Origin: Tragulus kanchil
Lineage: Eukaryota > Chordata > Mammalia > Artiodactyla > Tragulidae
NCBI GenBank assembly: GCA_022376925.1
Contig: JAIOJX010000025.1
Coordinates: 139,583,301 to 139,647,300, forward strand
Length of the DNA: 64,000 bases
Direction: 5' to 3'
The translations under genes were made by a program, and so were the position numbers. This document shows positions 24,116-36,560 of the stretch, in pieces. Each line of letters starts with the position of its first letter. Positions within the stretch are counted from its first letter, which is position 1. A model generated the notes under the pieces. That model had not been told where the DNA came from. It saw nothing but the letters and a program-made list of their open reading frames with translations, and did no database searches.

Positions 24116-24614
24116 CAAAAATGTCAGGCATTTGTTCCATTTAGCCACGAAAAATAAGACTGATGCACATTTCGACTTAACTAATACAAGTCCCCAAACC
24201 AAATGACCTCTTCATGCTCTCTCCAGGAGCAAAGGCAAGCTTTCCACTAAAATGATTTGATTCTTCCTTCCACGATCCCTAGGGATGATATCCGAGAACT
24301 ACTCAGGAAAGTCAGCTTTTATTGAAAACAGTCTCTAGGAAATGGAATTGAGATACTCAGATACTCTCCTCCTTCCTAGCAACTACTGTATGTGTGACAT
24401 CTTGCTCAGTCACCTTCGATTTGGAGTAAGAATTTTTGTTTGTTCGCACCTAGTGAGGATCTGTTTTATACTTTGCATGCTGTTTCCAAGGATCAGCACA
24501 TCTGAGGCCAACTCTACCGCCATCTTCCAGATGAAGAAAATGAGCCCAGAGAATTAACAGACTTGATTCCCAAGTTCCCTTTCCATGTACTTCACAAATT
24601 TGTAAGGCTGAGAA

Positions 24615-25050
24615 AGATCTTGGACCCTTGAGAGTCGGGCCATAAAGAAGGCTGAACACTGAAAAGTTGATGCTTTTAAATTGTGGTGCTGGAGAAGACC
24701 CTTGAGAGTTCCTTGGACAACACAGATCAAACTAGTCAATCCTAAAGGGAATCAACCCTGAATATTCACTGGAAGGACTGATGCTGAAGCTGAAGCCCCA
24801 TACTTTGGCCACCTAACTGGAAGACCTGAAGCTTACTGAAAAGGGCCCCAAGGCTGGGAAGGATTGAGGGCAGGCGGAGAAGAGGACAACAGAGAATAAG
24901 ATGGCTGGATCGCATGACTGACTCAATGGACATGAGTCTGAGCAAATTCCAGGAAATGGTGAAGGACAAGAAAGCCTGGTGTATTGCAGTCCGTGGGGTC
25001 CCAGAGTCAGACACGACTGAGCAACTGAACAACACCCGTCACCTCCACCA
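24615..25050 (+). mobile_element. BovB (RTE) 3' end
   Basis: Runs from 'gagtcgggccataaagaagg' through 'gatgctttt', 'ttgtggtgctggagaagac', 'gatggctggatcgcatgac' and 'atggacatgagtctgagc' to the terminal 'cagacacgactgagcaactg'. This is the BovB ORF2 tail plus 3' end in sense orientation, 5'-truncated and mutated. Confidence 0.9.
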
Positions 25051-25219
25051 TTCCAGATCCCAGGGACCGATCTGCTCTTTGTCTCCAACACTTCTTGGAG
25101 ATTTTATCTCATTTGGCCAATGGAAGCCCTTCTGTTCTTAGAAACTTCTTTGTTGAAGTTTTAAAATGAAAAATCCCAAACCAATGACCCTCAAACACAA
25201 AACTCTGCATATTTTCCCG

Positions 25220-26110
25220 AGTTGCGTTGTGAGCCCATCAATTTTAGCGTTGCTGAGTCTGGAGACCGCCAAGAACAGATCCGGGTGCAACAGTTGAGCT
25301 GGACGCTGCTCGACTTTGAAGGGCAGGAACCCCGGCCCTCCACCGACTGCGCCTCCAGCTCTCCGGCTCCAAGCAGGCGAGCATTCCCAGACCTGACCGG
25401 CAGATGGCAGCATTGGGCAGCCGATGCCCTCTTCCCGGCGCCAGCTCCTCCTTTCCTCCCCGTGCTTAGCCGCCAGGCGCAGGTAACAGGTCCTCCAGGC
25501 TCCGGGATGACGCCGTGCCGCGCCATCTGCAGGTGTCCGTGCCTGGCGGGCCACAGCAGATCTGAGTCAGTCCACAGCGTGGGTTTCACTCAGGCTTGGG
25601 TCTTTTAGTGACTCCAGGCACAGCCGTTGCTTTGTTTGGCTAATTGGCCCAGGTCGTTACCCACCCCGCCGCCCCCAACACACACAAAGAAGTGCAGGAA
25701 AGGGCGATAGACGCACCCCGTCCAAATGCTTTCCTTCCCCACTCCTTTTCTGCCACGACCTTTTTTCTTGAGCGACCCCCGCGTCCTCAGCCGCTAGGTC
25801 CCGGGTTCTCCCGCCAGCAGGAACTCCGCGTGCCCTACGGTTCCTCCAATCGCCACTAGAGGGCAGCGACGTCACGTGCTGCGCAGGAGCCTGGCCGGGA
25901 CAGCGGCCGGCTGGTCCCGCGCGGTCCGCGTCCTCGGCTTGACCTTGGGACTTGCAACTGCCTCTTCCCGGCCCTGTGGGCTCCTGCAGGGGTGCTCTGG
26001 GTCCCTCATCCTCAGAAATCTCCTTCCACCCGTCACCTCGCCCGGCCCAGCTTGCTTCTCAGTCTCTCAATCGATTGGTCCATTCCTATCACCTTTTAAA
26101 CATCTTCAAG
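25220..26110. promoter_or_regulatory. CpG-rich promoter-like island
   Basis: CpG-dense sequence in an otherwise CpG-poor window, densest at about 25,260-25,560 and 25,660-26,040. It contains CCAAT (25846-25850), a CTCF-like ccactagagggcag (25853-25866), a CRE-like gacgtcac overlapping the E-box cacgtg (25873-25878), and an NRF1-like ctgcgcagg (25879-25887). This is the architecture of a housekeeping or bidirectional promoter. I cannot identify a first exon, protein or direction. A frame starting at 25876 uses GTG and is not a credible start. Confidence 0.6.
25853..25866 (+). promoter_or_regulatory. CTCF-like site
   Basis: ccactagagggcag fits the CTCF core consensus closely and sits next to the CRE/E-box cluster. 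A duplicate lies at 26965-26978. Confidence 0.6.
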
Positions 26111-26761
26111 TAAACCTCAGGAGGAAGGGAGCCAGGGAGTCTTTGTGACGCTAAGCTCCTCTCGGTGGTCTGCCTGCGTCGCTCAAGGCACCTTCCCCCA
26201 CCACCAAGCCTGAGGTCGGTCAGCTTCCTCAACCCCCTCCACCGTTCTTCCCTCCCCGCCCCTCCACTTCGCAGAAGCTCATCCTTACTTAGAATTGGTG
26301 CCTTCTTCCTTTCTCCAAGATTTACTCCACTTTCACCCCTCTGGCTGTTCCTTTCTCCATTCTTCGGAAATTTGCTTTCCTGTGCCAATCCTTTAAATGC
26401 CTGTGGTCCCGGAATTCTGTCTTTGGCCCCTTCTCACTCTCCCCACCTTCCCTGAGAACCTGCTTATGCGCCTGGAGCCAAACCCACCACCAGTTTCCCC
26501 ACAACCCACAGCATCTGTAGATCACGAAACCTGATGACAGGCATGTTTTTGTCTCCTGTTCAGATTCTCCTTCCGAGGGATGGACCTATTTGTTCATTTT
26601 GCCAGGCTAGCAGGGGCTGCTTGGAAAATGTGTTTAGTCTTTGGGCTGTTACACGGAGGGCTCTGGACAGTTTGTCTCCCGTTTAGCAATGCTCTGAGCT
26701 AACAGTGCTTCATCTCATACAGCTGGAACTTCTCCTTCAAGGCTTGTCCAAGACTCGGGCT

Positions 26762-27170
26762 ATTGGCCCAGGTCGTTACCCACCGCCCCAACACACACAA
26801 GAAGTGCAGGAAAGGGCGATAGACGCACCCCGTCCAAATGCTTTCCTTCCCCACTCCTTTTCTGCCACGACCTTTTTTCTTGAGCGACCCCCGCGTCCTC
26901 AGCCGCTAGGTCCCGGGTTCTCCCGCCAGCAGGAACTCCGCGTGCCCTACGGTTCCTCCAATCGCCACTAGAGGGCAGCGACGTCACGTGCTGCGCAGGA
27001 GCCTGGCCGGGACAGCGGCCGGCTGGTCCCGCGCGGTCCGCGTCCTCGGCTTGACCTTGGGACTTGCAACTGCCTCTTCCCGGCCCTGTGGGCTCCTGCA
27101 GGGGTGCTCTGGGTCCCTCATCCTCAGAAATCTCCTTCCACCCGTCACCTCGCCCGGCCCAGCTTGCTTC
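26762..27170. promoter_or_regulatory. Second copy of the CpG-rich island core
   Basis: Repeats 25643-26060 with the same CTCF-like site (26965-26978) and E-box (26985-26990). It probably does not exist as a separate locus, because it is the B copy of duplication 5. Confidence 0.55.
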
Positions 27171-27503
27171 TCAGTCTCTCAATCGATTGGTCCATTCCTA
27201 TCACCTTTTAAACATCTTCAAGTAAACCTCAGGAGGAAGGGAGCCAGGGAGTCTTTGTGACGCTAAGCTCCTCTCGGTGGTCTGCCTGCGTCGCTCAAGG
27301 CACCTTCCCCCACCACCAAGCCTGAGGTCGGTCAGCTTCCTCAACCCCCTCCACCGTTCTTCCCTCCCCGCCCCTCCACTTCGCAGAAGCTCATCCTTAC
27401 TTAGAATTGGTGCCTTCTTCCTTTCTCCAAGATTTACTCCACTTTCACCCCTCTGGCTGTTCCTTTCTCCATTCTTCGGAAATTTGCTTTCCTGTGCCAA
27501 TCC

Positions 27504-29814
27504 TTTAAATGCCTGTGGTCCCGGAATTCTGTCTTTGGCCCCTTCTCACTCTCCCCACCTTCCCTGAGAACCTGCTTATGCGCCTGGAGCCAAACCCACC
27601 ACCAGTTTCCCCACAACCCACAGCATCTGTAGATCACGAAACCTGATGACAGGCATGTTTTTGTCTCCTGTTCAGATTCTCCTTCCGAGGGATGGACCTA
27701 TTTGTTCATTTTGCCAGGCTAGCAGGGGCTGCTTGGAAAATGTGTTTAGTCTTTGGGCTGTTACACGGAGGGCTCTGGACAGTTTGTCTCCCGTTTAGCA
27801 ATGCTCTGAGCTAACAGTGCTTCATCTCATACAGCTGGAACTTCTCCTTCAAGGCTTGTCCAAGACTGAAAAATGTCCTTACCCAGTTCTTTCAAGAAGA
27901 GATGCAGTGACTGAATCTGACCATCCTTCTCCCTCCACCCCTGGATGTGGGAGTGCATCAGGCCAGTGACCCGAGCCTGCATCCCAGCCCTGGGTGGCTG
28001 GACCTTGGCAGGATGCCTGACCCAAAGCTATGAAACTGCGGTGGCAGTGGGATGATCTGAGCCCTCTTCTGATTTTTGGGACTGGAACACTGAAGAGGGT
28101 GGCGTAGTCAGAATACAGAGAGCTGAGCTGAAAAGCCACATAAGTTGGAGGAGGATGAGAGAGCAGAAGTGGCCGGCTGAGCTGAGGCGGAAGAAAGACG
28201 GGAGGTTAGATAGTCCCAGAAGGTCTTCATTTCCAGTTTCGCAGGAAATCCAGTAGTACTCTCTGCTTAATTTCTCATGGTTTTTCTATGCCCTTTCAGT
28301 AGCCTCTTCACTTTGAGCCAGTCCAGAGTCACAGCTATTGCATGAACAAGTGGAAGGTGGTAAAAGCAAAGAAAGAAAAGACAGGCAGCAGAGAGGACCA
28401 GCAGCACTGAGGAACTGCCCACCCCAGGGGAGCGACAGAAGCCCAGGAGGTTACTGGTTGTTGGTGATGGTGGTGGAGGCACAGGAAACAGAGACTTAAG
28501 CTCCAACCACCCCCCACACCTCCTGGGAAGTTGCCACCTGTTCCTGAGACTCTTCACATCTCATCAGTTGCTGGATCTTAGTTTGGAGTGGGTCAGCTAT
28601 GGCTCCGAAAGTCTAATGTGCAAAGCGTCACAGGACATGTGGATGCCCACAAGAGTCCTTGGCCACATTTAAATGCCTGTGGTCCCGGAATTCTGTCTTT
28701 GGCCCTTCTCACTCTCCCCACCTTCCCTGAGAACCTGCTTATGCGCCTGAGCCAAACCCACCACCAGTTTCCCCACCCACAGCATCTGTAGATCACGAAA
28801 CCTGATGACAGGCATGTTTTTGTCTCCTGTTCAGATTCTCCTTCCGAGGGATGGACCTATTTGTTCATTTTGCCAGGCTAGCAGGGGCTGCTTGGAAAAT
28901 GTGTTTAGTCTTTGGGCTGTTACACGGAGGGCTCTGGACAGTTTGTCTCCCGTTTAGCAATGCTCTGAGCTAACAGTGCTTCATCTCATACAGCTGGAAC
29001 TTCTCCTTCAAGGCTTGTCCAAGACTGAAAAATGTCCTTACCCAGTTCTTTCAAGAAGAGATGCAGTGACTGAATCTGACCATCCTTCTCCCTCCACCCC
29101 TGGATGTGGGAGTGCATCAGGCCAGTGACCCGAGCCTGCATCCCAGCCCTGGGTGGCTGGACCTTGGCAGGATGCCTGACCCAAAGCTATGAAACTGCGG
29201 TGGCAGTGGGATGATCTGAGCCCTCTTCTGATTTTTGGGACTGGAACACTGAAGAGGGTGGCGTAGTCAGAATACAGAGAGCTGAGCTGAAAAGCCACAT
29301 AAGTTGGAGGAGGATGAGAGAGCAGAAGTGGCCGGCTGAGCTGAGGCGGAAGAAAGACGGAGGTTAGATAGTCCCAGAAGGTCTTCATTTCCAGTTTCGC
29401 AGGAAATCCAGTAGTACTCTCTGCTTAATTTCTCATGGTTTTTCTATGCCCTTTCAGTAGCCTCTTCACTTTGAGCCAGTCCAGAGTCACAGCTATTGCA
29501 TGAACAAGTGGAAGGTGGTAAAAGCAAAGAAAGAAAAGACAGGCAGCAGAGAGGACCAGCAGCACTGAGGAACTGCCCACCCCAGGGGAGCGACAGAAGC
29601 CCAGGAGGTTACTGGTTGTTGGTGATGGTGGTGGAGGCACAGGAAACAGAGACTTAAGCTCCAACCACCCCCCACACCTCCTGGGAAGTTGCCACCTGTT
29701 CCTGAGACTCTTCACATCTCATCAGTTGCTGGATCTTAGTTTGGAGTGGGTCAGCTATGGCTCCGAAAGTCTAATGTGTGCGAAAGCGTCACAGGACATG
29801 TGGATGCCCACAAG
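27504..29814 (+). repeat. Tandem duplication 6 (offset 1,158-1,164 bp)
   Basis: Copy A is 27504-28653 and copy B is 28668-29814. The start of B loses bases (gcgcctgagcc against gcgcctggagcc; ccccacccacag against ccccacaacccacag). The end of A loses bases (ctaatgtgcaaagcg against ctaatgtgtgcgaaagcg). It overlaps duplication 5, so 26392-26755, 27504-27867 and 28668-29026 are a triplicate. Confidence 0.95.
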
Positions 29815-30124
29815 GAGCTCACATTCCTTCAGAGAACACAAGTCCCTAAATATAATAGAGGGTGAACATTCTGAAGGAGAATTCTGTACAAAATGCTGCA
29901 GGAGTATAAGCAGGGCTTGGGGAACTAAGATCCTCCATGTCACATGGGACAGCCCCTCAGAAAAAGTGATGGAGTTCAATACCCTTGAAATTCTACCATT
30001 AGGGTAACATTTTGAGTTGACTTTCAAAGATTTAAGTTCAAGGATGTTTCAGTTCAAGGATGTTTTTTCTGCATTGTTTGTAAAAGTATGAAGTGAAAAA
30101 GAGGGCAAATGAAATAGCCAACTA

Positions 30125-30560
30125 TTGGAAAATGACCAAATAGCCTGTGTATTCAAAACTGGGTCCAAGTCCTGGCTTCTCCATTTACTAGGCATTATTA
30201 ACAAGTTACATTGTCTCTGTGTACCTCTGTTTAGAATGTGTGTGTGTGTGTGTGGTTGTGTGTGTTAATTGCTCAGTTGTGTCTGCCCGTTTGTGACCCC
30301 ATGGGCTCGCCAGGCTCCTCTGTCCATGGAATTCTCCAGGCAAGAGTACTAGAATGGGTTGACATTCACTTTTCTAGGGAATCTTCCCAACCCAGGAATT
30401 CAGCCTGGGTCTCCTGCATTGCAGGCACATTCTTTACCATCGGAGTCACCAGGGTAGCCCTCTGTTTAGAATATAGGTTTGCTAATACTACCTCACATGG
30501 GAAATGCTACATAGTACTACATTGTATTATTGCCTGTTAAAAGTACATTTCCGGATATGT
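30125..30560 (+). repeat. MIR-like repeat split by a SINE
   Basis: 'gtccaagtcctggcttctcc', atttactaggcattattaac and 'ttgtctctgtgtacctctgt' follow MIR order. The sequence resumes after 30,472 on the far side of a Bov-tA insertion. Confidence 0.55.
30225..30472 (-). mobile_element. Bov-tA SINE with 13-bp TSD
   Basis: The reverse-complement Bov-tA body occupies 30238-30459 ('caggctcctctgtccatgg', 'ctcctgcattgcaggcac') with a (GT)n tract at its 3'-tail end. The identical direct repeat ctctgtttagaat flanks it at 30225-30237 and 30460-30472. Confidence 0.93.
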
Positions 30561-32626
30561 TTCATGTCATCAGCAAATGCTCAGTATATCAAGGTAAGTG
30601 GGGAAAAAAGTCTACATTGTACAGTTTAACCTCATTTTGTTACACATATGTGAGTTCGTGTTTGTCTGTAGTTTAGATCTTCTGCTTGGTCACCTTGGGG
30701 TAAAAGAGGTGGTTATGAGTCTCTGGTGAGTCGAGGAGGGCCCCATCTCACAGAGCGTGAAAAGTCCTTTCTCTTTCGCAGAGATCCCCATCTTGCGATG
30801 TGGTGAAGGTGCCTCTCCCCTGTTTTATTAAGGGGCTGCTCTCACGTACCTTGTGGAGAGAGCCCCGGGGGAGTCCGACTGGCCCACACGGCCTGTGTGC
30901 TGCTCGCAGCCCTGGAGTCTGGTGGACGCAGTTGGCCACCACCTCCTTGGACCACACTGTCATGGTTCTGGGAGGAGGGTGAGTCTTCTCATTGTTCTGT
31001 CTGCACCATGGCCCGGGCTCCCCGTGTTTCAGCTTCCTAGTTTGCCCTCGTATGCCTTTTCCTCAAACTTGCCCTTGGTGCCCCAGGGACTGCTGCAGTT
31101 GAAGGCTCCCATGTTGGCCTCGTGCTGTGCCGAAATCACCTCCCCTTAGCGCTGGAGTTCACTAGTCCAGGCTCCTGTCCAAGACCAGCTGAACTCATCA
31201 GAGGCATTTAAAAACAAGTGGGCCTCACAAGGAGTTGTTGGGGGTCTGGATTCCTTACCTCCTAGGAAGCTTCTGTTCTCTCTCAAACTGGGTCACTGAC
31301 TCCCCGGTGACATTTGGCTTTGGTAATGGGGGACAAGATTGATGGACAGACATTGAGGAGAACATTGTCCTGTGGTGGGCGTTCTTGCATCTGGATGGTA
31401 GGTACCTCTGCTTTACATGTGCAGAACTAAAAGAAACGGCCCATGTGATGGCTTCTAGAGCAAAACTGTGTCCCAAGATGACTTGTTAGACATGCAAGTG
31501 GCTGGCAACTTTTAACTTGCAGATTTTCTTGCTAACAAAAAATTGTTAAGATTCTATCTCACATGGGAAATGCTACATAGTACTACATTGTATTATTGCC
31601 TGTTAAAAGTACATTTCCGGATATGTTTCATGTCATCAGCAAATGCTCAGTATATCAAGGTAAGTGGGGAAAAAAGTCTACATTGTACAGTTTAACCTCA
31701 TTTTGTTACACATATGTGAGTTCGTGTTTGTCTGTAGTTTAGATCTTCTGCTTGGTCACCTTGGGGTAAAAGAGGTGGTTATGAGTCTCTGGTGAGTCGA
31801 GGAGGGCCCCATCTCACAGAGCGTGAAAAGTCCTTTCTCTTTCGCAGAGATCCCCATCTTGCGATGTGGTGAAGGTGCCTCTCCCCTGTTTTATTAAGGG
31901 GCTGCTCTCACGTACCTTGTGGAGAGAGCCCGGGAGAGTCCGACTGGCCCACACGGCCTGTGTGCTGCTCGCAGCCCTGGAGTCTGGTGGACGCAGTTGG
32001 CCACCACCTCCTTGGACCACACTGTCATGGTTCTGGGAGGAGGGTGAGTCTTCTCATTGTTCTGTCTGCACCATGGCCCGGGCTCCCCGTGTTTCAGCTT
32101 CCTAGTTTGCCCTCGTATGCCTTTTCCTCAAACTTGCCCTTGGTGCCCCAGGGACTGCTGCAGTTGAAGGCTCCCATGTTGGCCTCGTGCTGTGCCGAAA
32201 TCACCTCCCCTTAGCGCTGGAGTTCACTAGTCCAGGCTCCTGTCCAAGACCAGCTGAACTCATCAGAGGCATTTAAAAACAAGTGGGCCTCACAAGGAGT
32301 TGTTGGGGGTCTGGATTCCTTACCTCCTAGGAAGCTTCTGTTCTCTCTCAAACTGGGTCACTGACTCCCCGGTGACATTTGGCTTTGGTAATGGGGGACA
32401 AGATTGATGGACAGACATTGAGGAGAACATTGTCCTGTGGTGGGCGTTCTTGCATCTGGATGGTAGGTACCTCTGCTTTACATGTGCAGAACTAAAAGAA
32501 ACGGCCCATGTGATGGCTTCTAGAGCAAAACTGTGTCCCAAGATGACTTGTTAGACATGCAAGTGGCTGGCAACTTTTAACTTGCAGATTTTCTTGCTAA
32601 CAAAAAATTGTTAAGATTCTATCTCA
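30492..32626 (+). repeat. Tandem duplication 7 (offset 1,065-1,066 bp)
   Basis: Copy A is 30492-31557 and copy B is 31558-32626. The junction is seamless, sharing ctca between the end of A and the start of B. One internal difference (agccccgggggag against agcccgggagag) lies about 370 bases into each copy. Confidence 0.95.
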
Positions 32627-33349
32627 TCAGGGACACTACTGCATATTCATGAAAAAGAAATTGACTGGAAAAAAACTGTACCATAGTATTAGCCATGCTT
32701 ACCTCTGGGATGTGGGATTCCAATGGGCCATTTTTTTAAAAATAGATTTTGTTATGTTTTTCAGATTTTCACCAATGAATATGTATTACTTTCACAATTA
32801 GAACCATAGATCCTGCTGACAAACTTATTAAAAAAAAAAAAAAAGAAAACACCAAACACCAGTCACATAGAAGGAGACCAGATGGCGACATCTGTGTGGT
32901 GAATTTTTGCCCCTGTCCTGGATCCACCCCAGTTATTGCAAATCACAATCCTGTTTTCTGCAGGCAGATCTGTCTCTCCTCAACTACCAGTGAGAGGCCA
33001 GTAGGACCATTACATAAGAGTTCCATATGGTCACCAAGAGGGAGGTTGGAAATAGTCTTTGTGTTGGGGTCTACGTCTGAGTTCTAAGCCTTTCAACAAG
33101 GCTGCTGATCATAGCCCCCCCCACCCCTCCTACCCACCAAAGTCTGCCATTGGGTCGTCTGTGTGAGATCTACAAGATTACCCTATGGCTTGACAATTTG
33201 CTAGAAGGGTTCATGGACCTCAGAAAAGCTGCTCTCTGTTTTCACAGTTGTGGTTCATTATAGTGAAAGGAGGCAGATTCAAACTGGCAAAGGGGGTATC
33301 GAGTGGAATCCAGGAGAAACCAGGCACGAGCTTCCTGGTGGCCCCACCT
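32627..33349. other. Non-coding sequence, old repeat end with poly(A)
   Basis: 32640-32850 looks like the 3' end of an old dispersed repeat (cttacctctgggatgtggg, then a cagattttcaccaatgaata segment, then a 15-A run at about 32,830). The rest shows nothing recognisable. Confidence 0.4.
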
Positions 33350-35686
33350 TGTTGGAGTCATGTGGACAACATGTAATTCCCCCTGGTAACACCCATGAGG
33401 GCTCGCCACATTGAGCCTTCCTGTGCAGGGTTTGCGTGAGGCCTCAGTCATGTAGGCAGGTTGTACCTGGCCTTGGCTACTCAGTCTCTAGCCTCCCCAA
33501 AGGTCAAGATGATAGAGTTTGGCCCAGGTGAACCCAAATAGGCATTTTTCCAGGTATCCATTATATAGCATAAATGATTTGTCTTGGCCCTGAGTCCCTG
33601 GTGCACAAGAGAGAGTCTTCTCAGCCAGGATATTCCAATAGCTTACAAGCTATCTCCCAGAGCCACTCAAGGTCCAAGCCGTCCTTTGGAAAGTGAAGAG
33701 TTAACCTTCTGGGTTAACCTTTTACTTCCCAAGAGGTCAGGTTTTATAAGCTTGGGCCTAGCCTCCTTCTGTTTTCTTATTTTTCAGCCCTTTCTCGTTC
33801 ATGGGCCTAGAGGTGGCCCTTGAAGGTGGGAAAAACCATGCTTTATCCTCCTTGTGGCATTCACAGCATTCTCTAAGGCTCTCTTGGAGGCAAAATTCTA
33901 TGTGGGACCTTGGGTTGGATCAACATTCTCATAATCAAAATTTTATACCTCAGCAGCTATGTCTCTGCTCTGGTCTCCACAGGTGTTTCTGAGACCCCTG
34001 GAAATGGGCTGTGTTGGCTATATATCTGCTTTGATTAGAGTCTGAACCACTGATGGTCTGTACTGAGGCCACACAGCCCTGTCGCCCTCCCAGGCTGGGC
34101 CCTGCTTCCTTCTCTCATCATGCCTTGCAATGAGTGCCAGTACTTTGCAAAGTAACGTACCTCCTGCTGGGTGCAAATCCTTAAACTAGGTGAAGGCCAA
34201 AGAGGCCTGGAGATTGTAGTTGACCATGAATTCTAATGAGAAAATAGGGAGTTAGTCATTAAGAAAATATTAGGCAGTGACAGAAAGACTGACCAAACTG
34301 GAGTCAAACAAAGCTCAATCTGAGTCATTGCTTAATTATTTTCTAGTTCTGTGAACCTGAGTAAGTGATTTGCTGTCTGAGTTTCATTTTTTTTTTCATC
34401 TTTAAAAATGAGAATATTAAAACTGGCTGTAGTTCTGATTAGAAAAAAAGTATGCGTAAAGGCTAGCCCAGTATATGTCATGTGGTGGACCACAATGAGG
34501 AGTAGTCCCTACTAATGCTATGTTGGAGCGTACAACATGTAATTCCCCTGGTAACACCCATGAGGGCTCGCCACATTGAGCCTTCCTGTGCAGGTTGCGT
34601 GAGGCCTCAGTCATGTAGGCAGGTTGTACCTGGCCTTGGCTACTCAGTCTCTAGCCTCCCCAAAGGTCAAGATGATAGAGTTTGGCCCAGGTGAACCCAA
34701 ATAGGCATTTTTCCAGGTATCCATTATATAGCATAAATGATTTGTCTTGGCCCTGAGTCCCTGGTGCACAAGAGAGAGTCTTCTCAGCCAGGATATTCCA
34801 ATAGCTTACAAGCTATCTCCCAGAGCCACTCAAGGTCCAAGCCGTCCTTTGGAAAGTGAAGAGTTAACCTTCTGGGTTAACCTTTTACTTCCCAAGAGGT
34901 CAGGTTTTATAAGCTTGGGCCTAGCCTCCTTCTGTTTTCTTATTTTTCAGCCCTTTCTCGTTCATGGGCCTAGAGGTGGCCCTTGAAGGTGGGAAAAACC
35001 ATGCTTTATCCTCCTTGTGGCATTCACAGCATTCTCTAAGGCTCTCTTGGAGGCAAAATTCTATGTGGGACCTTGGGTTGGATCAACATTCTCATAATCA
35101 AAATTTTATACCTCAGCAGCTATGTCTCTGCTCTGGTCTCCACAGGTGTTTCTGAGACCCCTGGAAATGGGCTGTGTTGGCTATATATCTGCTTTGATTA
35201 GAGTCTGAACCACTGATGGTCTGTACTGAGGCCACACAGCCCTGTCGCCCTCCCAGGCTGGGCCCTGCTTCCTTCTCTCATCATGCCTTGCAATGAGTGC
35301 CAGTACTTTGCAAAGTAACGTACCTCCTGCTGGGTGCAAATCCTTAAACTAGGTGAAGGCCAAAGAGGCCTGGAGATTGTAGTTGACCATGAATTCTAAT
35401 GAGAAAATAGGGAGTTAGTCATTAAGAAAATATTAGGCAGTGACAGAAAGACTGACCAAACTGGAGTCAAACAAAGCTCAATCTGAGTCATTGCTTAATT
35501 ATTTTCTAGTTCTGTGAACCTGAGTAAGTGATTTGCTGTCTGAGTTTCATTTTTTTTTTCATCTTTAAAAATGAGAATATTAAAACTGGCTGTAGTTCTG
35601 ATTAGAAAAAAAGTATGCGTAAAGGCTAGCCCAGTATATGTCATGTGGTGGACCACAATGAGGAGTAGTCCCTACTAATGCTATGT
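33350..35686 (+). repeat. Tandem duplication 8 (offset 1,163-1,166 bp)
   Basis: Copy A is 33350-34523 and copy B is 34521-35686. The start of B reads tgttggagcgtacaacatg where A reads tgttggagtcatgtggacaacatg. Further short losses follow in B (ttcccctgg against ttccccctgg; caggttgcg against cagggtttgcg). Errors fade away from the junction. Confidence 0.95.
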
Positions 35687-35970
35687 GGCTGCATTAACAG
35701 AGTAGATCTTTCTAGATCTAAGGAGGTAGTTGACACACTCTCCGCTTCATCTGGGGATACATGTTCAGTTTGGGGCACTCAATTAGGATACGTGTCTGAA
35801 CATTTGGAGTTTTTCCAAGGATGATGGCCATGAAGGCAGAGAGTCTAGAAAACATGTCATATGAAGGAAATGAGGATGCTTCACTTGGAAAAGAGAAAGT
35901 TTAGTTTGCTCTGCCTTTAAATGTTTGCTGGGTTACTGATAGATGATAGATGACGGTAGGTTACCATGAA

Positions 35971-36560
35971 TGGTGTCAGATTCTTAATCTCCAATGGAGA
36001 AGAATTCACATTGGGATCAAAAGGTGATGGTCACTCAGAGCTTCGTGCAGTGAAAGGTTTATGAAAGTAAGAAAGGATAGGGAAAAACTTCCAGCACAGA
36101 CACTGGAAGGGAAGTAGAAGACTATCCCCGCTTTGCCAGTTTAGGCATGACAATTTGTATTTTCCAGTCGGTTATCGAAACAATAGCTTAAGGTCATAAA
36201 GGTATTCCAGTCCTACACCCACAACATGAGATTAGCCAGGGGATAATCTCCTGGCTAGGTGAGACATACTGGTGTAAAGACCTTTCTAGGCCCACGGCAT
36301 CAACATAAGACAATAAACTTAGTTTTGGGTTGATCTCATCATAACAAATATTTCAGGTTAGAAAAATACCTGTCTTTCTTTTTGTCCCTCACCTCCTCCT
36401 CCTTGTCCTTGGGACTTGCTAACCTCCTTGCCAATTCTGCTCACGAACCCCTTTCATTCTGAACCCCTTTCATTACCATGTAGACACGTGTGATGTAGCT
36501 CCAAACAACATACCAGATCCCAGGGGGAATCTCTAGGGGGCTAGACCCATCAGAAACAAT
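35971..36560 (-). mobile_element. Endogenous retrovirus LTR-like element
   Basis: Read on the minus strand, the right end shows a U3-R-U5-like order: a 'cataaacctttcactgcac' polyadenylation-type segment, 'gaagctctgagtgacc' and a terminal ctgaca, as in ruminant ERV LTRs. No gag, pol or env homology is evident next to it. The outer (high-coordinate) boundary is uncertain. Confidence 0.5.

Larger units (their letters stand above)
25643..27867 (+). repeat. Tandem duplication 5 (offset 1,112-1,119 bp)
   Basis: Copy A is 25643-26755 and copy B is 26762-27867. The start of B has contracted runs relative to A (caccgccccaac against caccccgccgcccccaac). The junction reads 'cgggctattggccc' where the real flank of A reads 'tttggctaattggccc'. 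The core of the CpG island is copied. Confidence 0.95.

Noticed and set aside
25876..26148. 90-residue frame in the CpG island, present twice, resembling a leader-containing protein
   Set aside because: It begins with GTG, not ATG, and the composition merely reflects high GC. No splice or family support.
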